Shown here in pieces: positions 14,135 to 14,584 of a DNA stretch of 14,584 bases. The DNA comes from CAZCQP01 sp964500895 (GTDB lineage Bacteria > Bacillota > Clostridia > Lachnospirales > JAISER01): NCBI GenBank assembly GCA_964500895.1, contig CAZCQP010000058.1, forward strand, positions 1 through 14,584, in the 5' to 3' direction. A program made the translations under genes and the position numbers. Positions within the stretch are counted from its first letter, which is position 1; each line of letters opens with the position of its first letter. A model generated the notes under the pieces. That model was not told the origin of the DNA. It did no database searches and saw only the letters and a program-made list of their open reading frames with translations.

Positions 14135-14578
14135 TTACTTCCTGTACGTCTGCACCTCGGTGATGATGTCGTCCATTTCCAGCACCATTTCCATCATGCT
14201 AATCTGGTCGTCATACACTTGTGCATCCACGTGGTCTTTCAATTCAAACATATGGTACGCTTTGAGCCCCAACGAGACTCCTGACAATGGCCCGGCAAAG
14301 GTAGGATCGCCCGTGGCAACGGTTTCTGCTGCAAGGCCGGAAGCTTCTGCTTCTGCCCCTCCCAGCACTACAACCAATTCTTCGTTGCCATATTTTTCGC
14401 ACAATTCCTTAATCCTTGCTTGATTTTCCAGGTCCATTGCACCGGCGGCCGTTCAAACAAAGCATTCGGTGGTGGAAAACACCACTTCTGCTCCGGCGGA
14501 TTTCATGCATTCCTCTATGGCCGGGCCGGGGATGCCGTCTCTGTCGCCCAGAATAGCAACCTTTTTACCCTGTAACAT
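14135..14578 (-). CDS. grdA: Glycine/sarcosine/betaine reductase selenoprotein A
   Basis: The frame begins MLQGKKVAILGDRDGIPGPA and reads through TGA at 14453-14455 as Sec42 in TECFVUTAAGAMDLEN. It continues with VVVLGGAEAEASGLAAETVA and GDPTFAGPLSGVSLGLKAYH to TAA, 147 residues in all. The C39-F-V-U42 redox motif is the family signature. GrdA receives the carboxymethyl group from component B as a Se-carboxymethyl-selenocysteine, is reduced with thioredoxin, and hands an acetyl-thioester to component C. It is shared by glycine, sarcosine and betaine reductases. Only six bases upstream of the ATG are in the window, so the ribosome binding site cannot be checked and a slightly earlier start is possible. 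Pairing after the UGA is less clear than in the component B gene. Confidence 0.95.
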
Positions 14579-14584
14579 ATCTTT

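Overview
The window reads as a chromosomal segment of an anaerobic, selenocysteine-using Clostridia-type bacterium (Bacillota). This rests on strong AGGAGG-type ribosome binding sites, frequent TTG starts, two in-frame UGA (Sec) codons and a glycine-reductase-family gene set. Every gene I can support lies on the minus strand, so the operons read from high to low coordinates.

The main block (about 14578 down to 4423) encodes a glycine/sarcosine/betaine reductase system followed by corrinoid methyltransferase genes. In transcription order: grdA (selenoprotein A), a 145-bp intergenic repeat, grdC, grdD (acetyl-phosphate-forming component C), grdX, a grdE/G/I-type pyruvoyl proprotein, a grdB/F/H-type selenoprotein (together component B), a B12-binding corrinoid protein, and two different MttB-family methyltransferases without pyrrolysine. 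From grdC to the second mttB the gaps are only 10 to 35 nt, which suggests one transcript. A second copy of the same repeat, in the opposite orientation, ends the block at 4274-4416.

Below it sit a hydantoinase/oxoprolinase-type ASKHA ATPase gene and a small unknown gene. The last codons of the unknown gene are supplied by one arm of a 166-bp imperfect fold-back (MITE-like) element.

The 1-1480 end is ordinary chromosomal background: tcdA (tRNA t6A dehydratase, cut by the window edge), a small yjfB-like gene with its own promoter and terminator, and a structured intergenic stretch that may encode a small RNA on the plus strand.

Working hypothesis: component B reduces an N-methylated glycine (sarcosine, dimethylglycine or betaine). 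The acetyl group goes to acetyl phosphate through GrdA and GrdC/D, while the MttB-like enzymes and corrinoid protein take methyl groups from the same substrate or from the released amine. The genes would then couple a Stickland-type reduction to one-carbon metabolism. The gene families are clear from sequence; the substrate and the coupling are inference.
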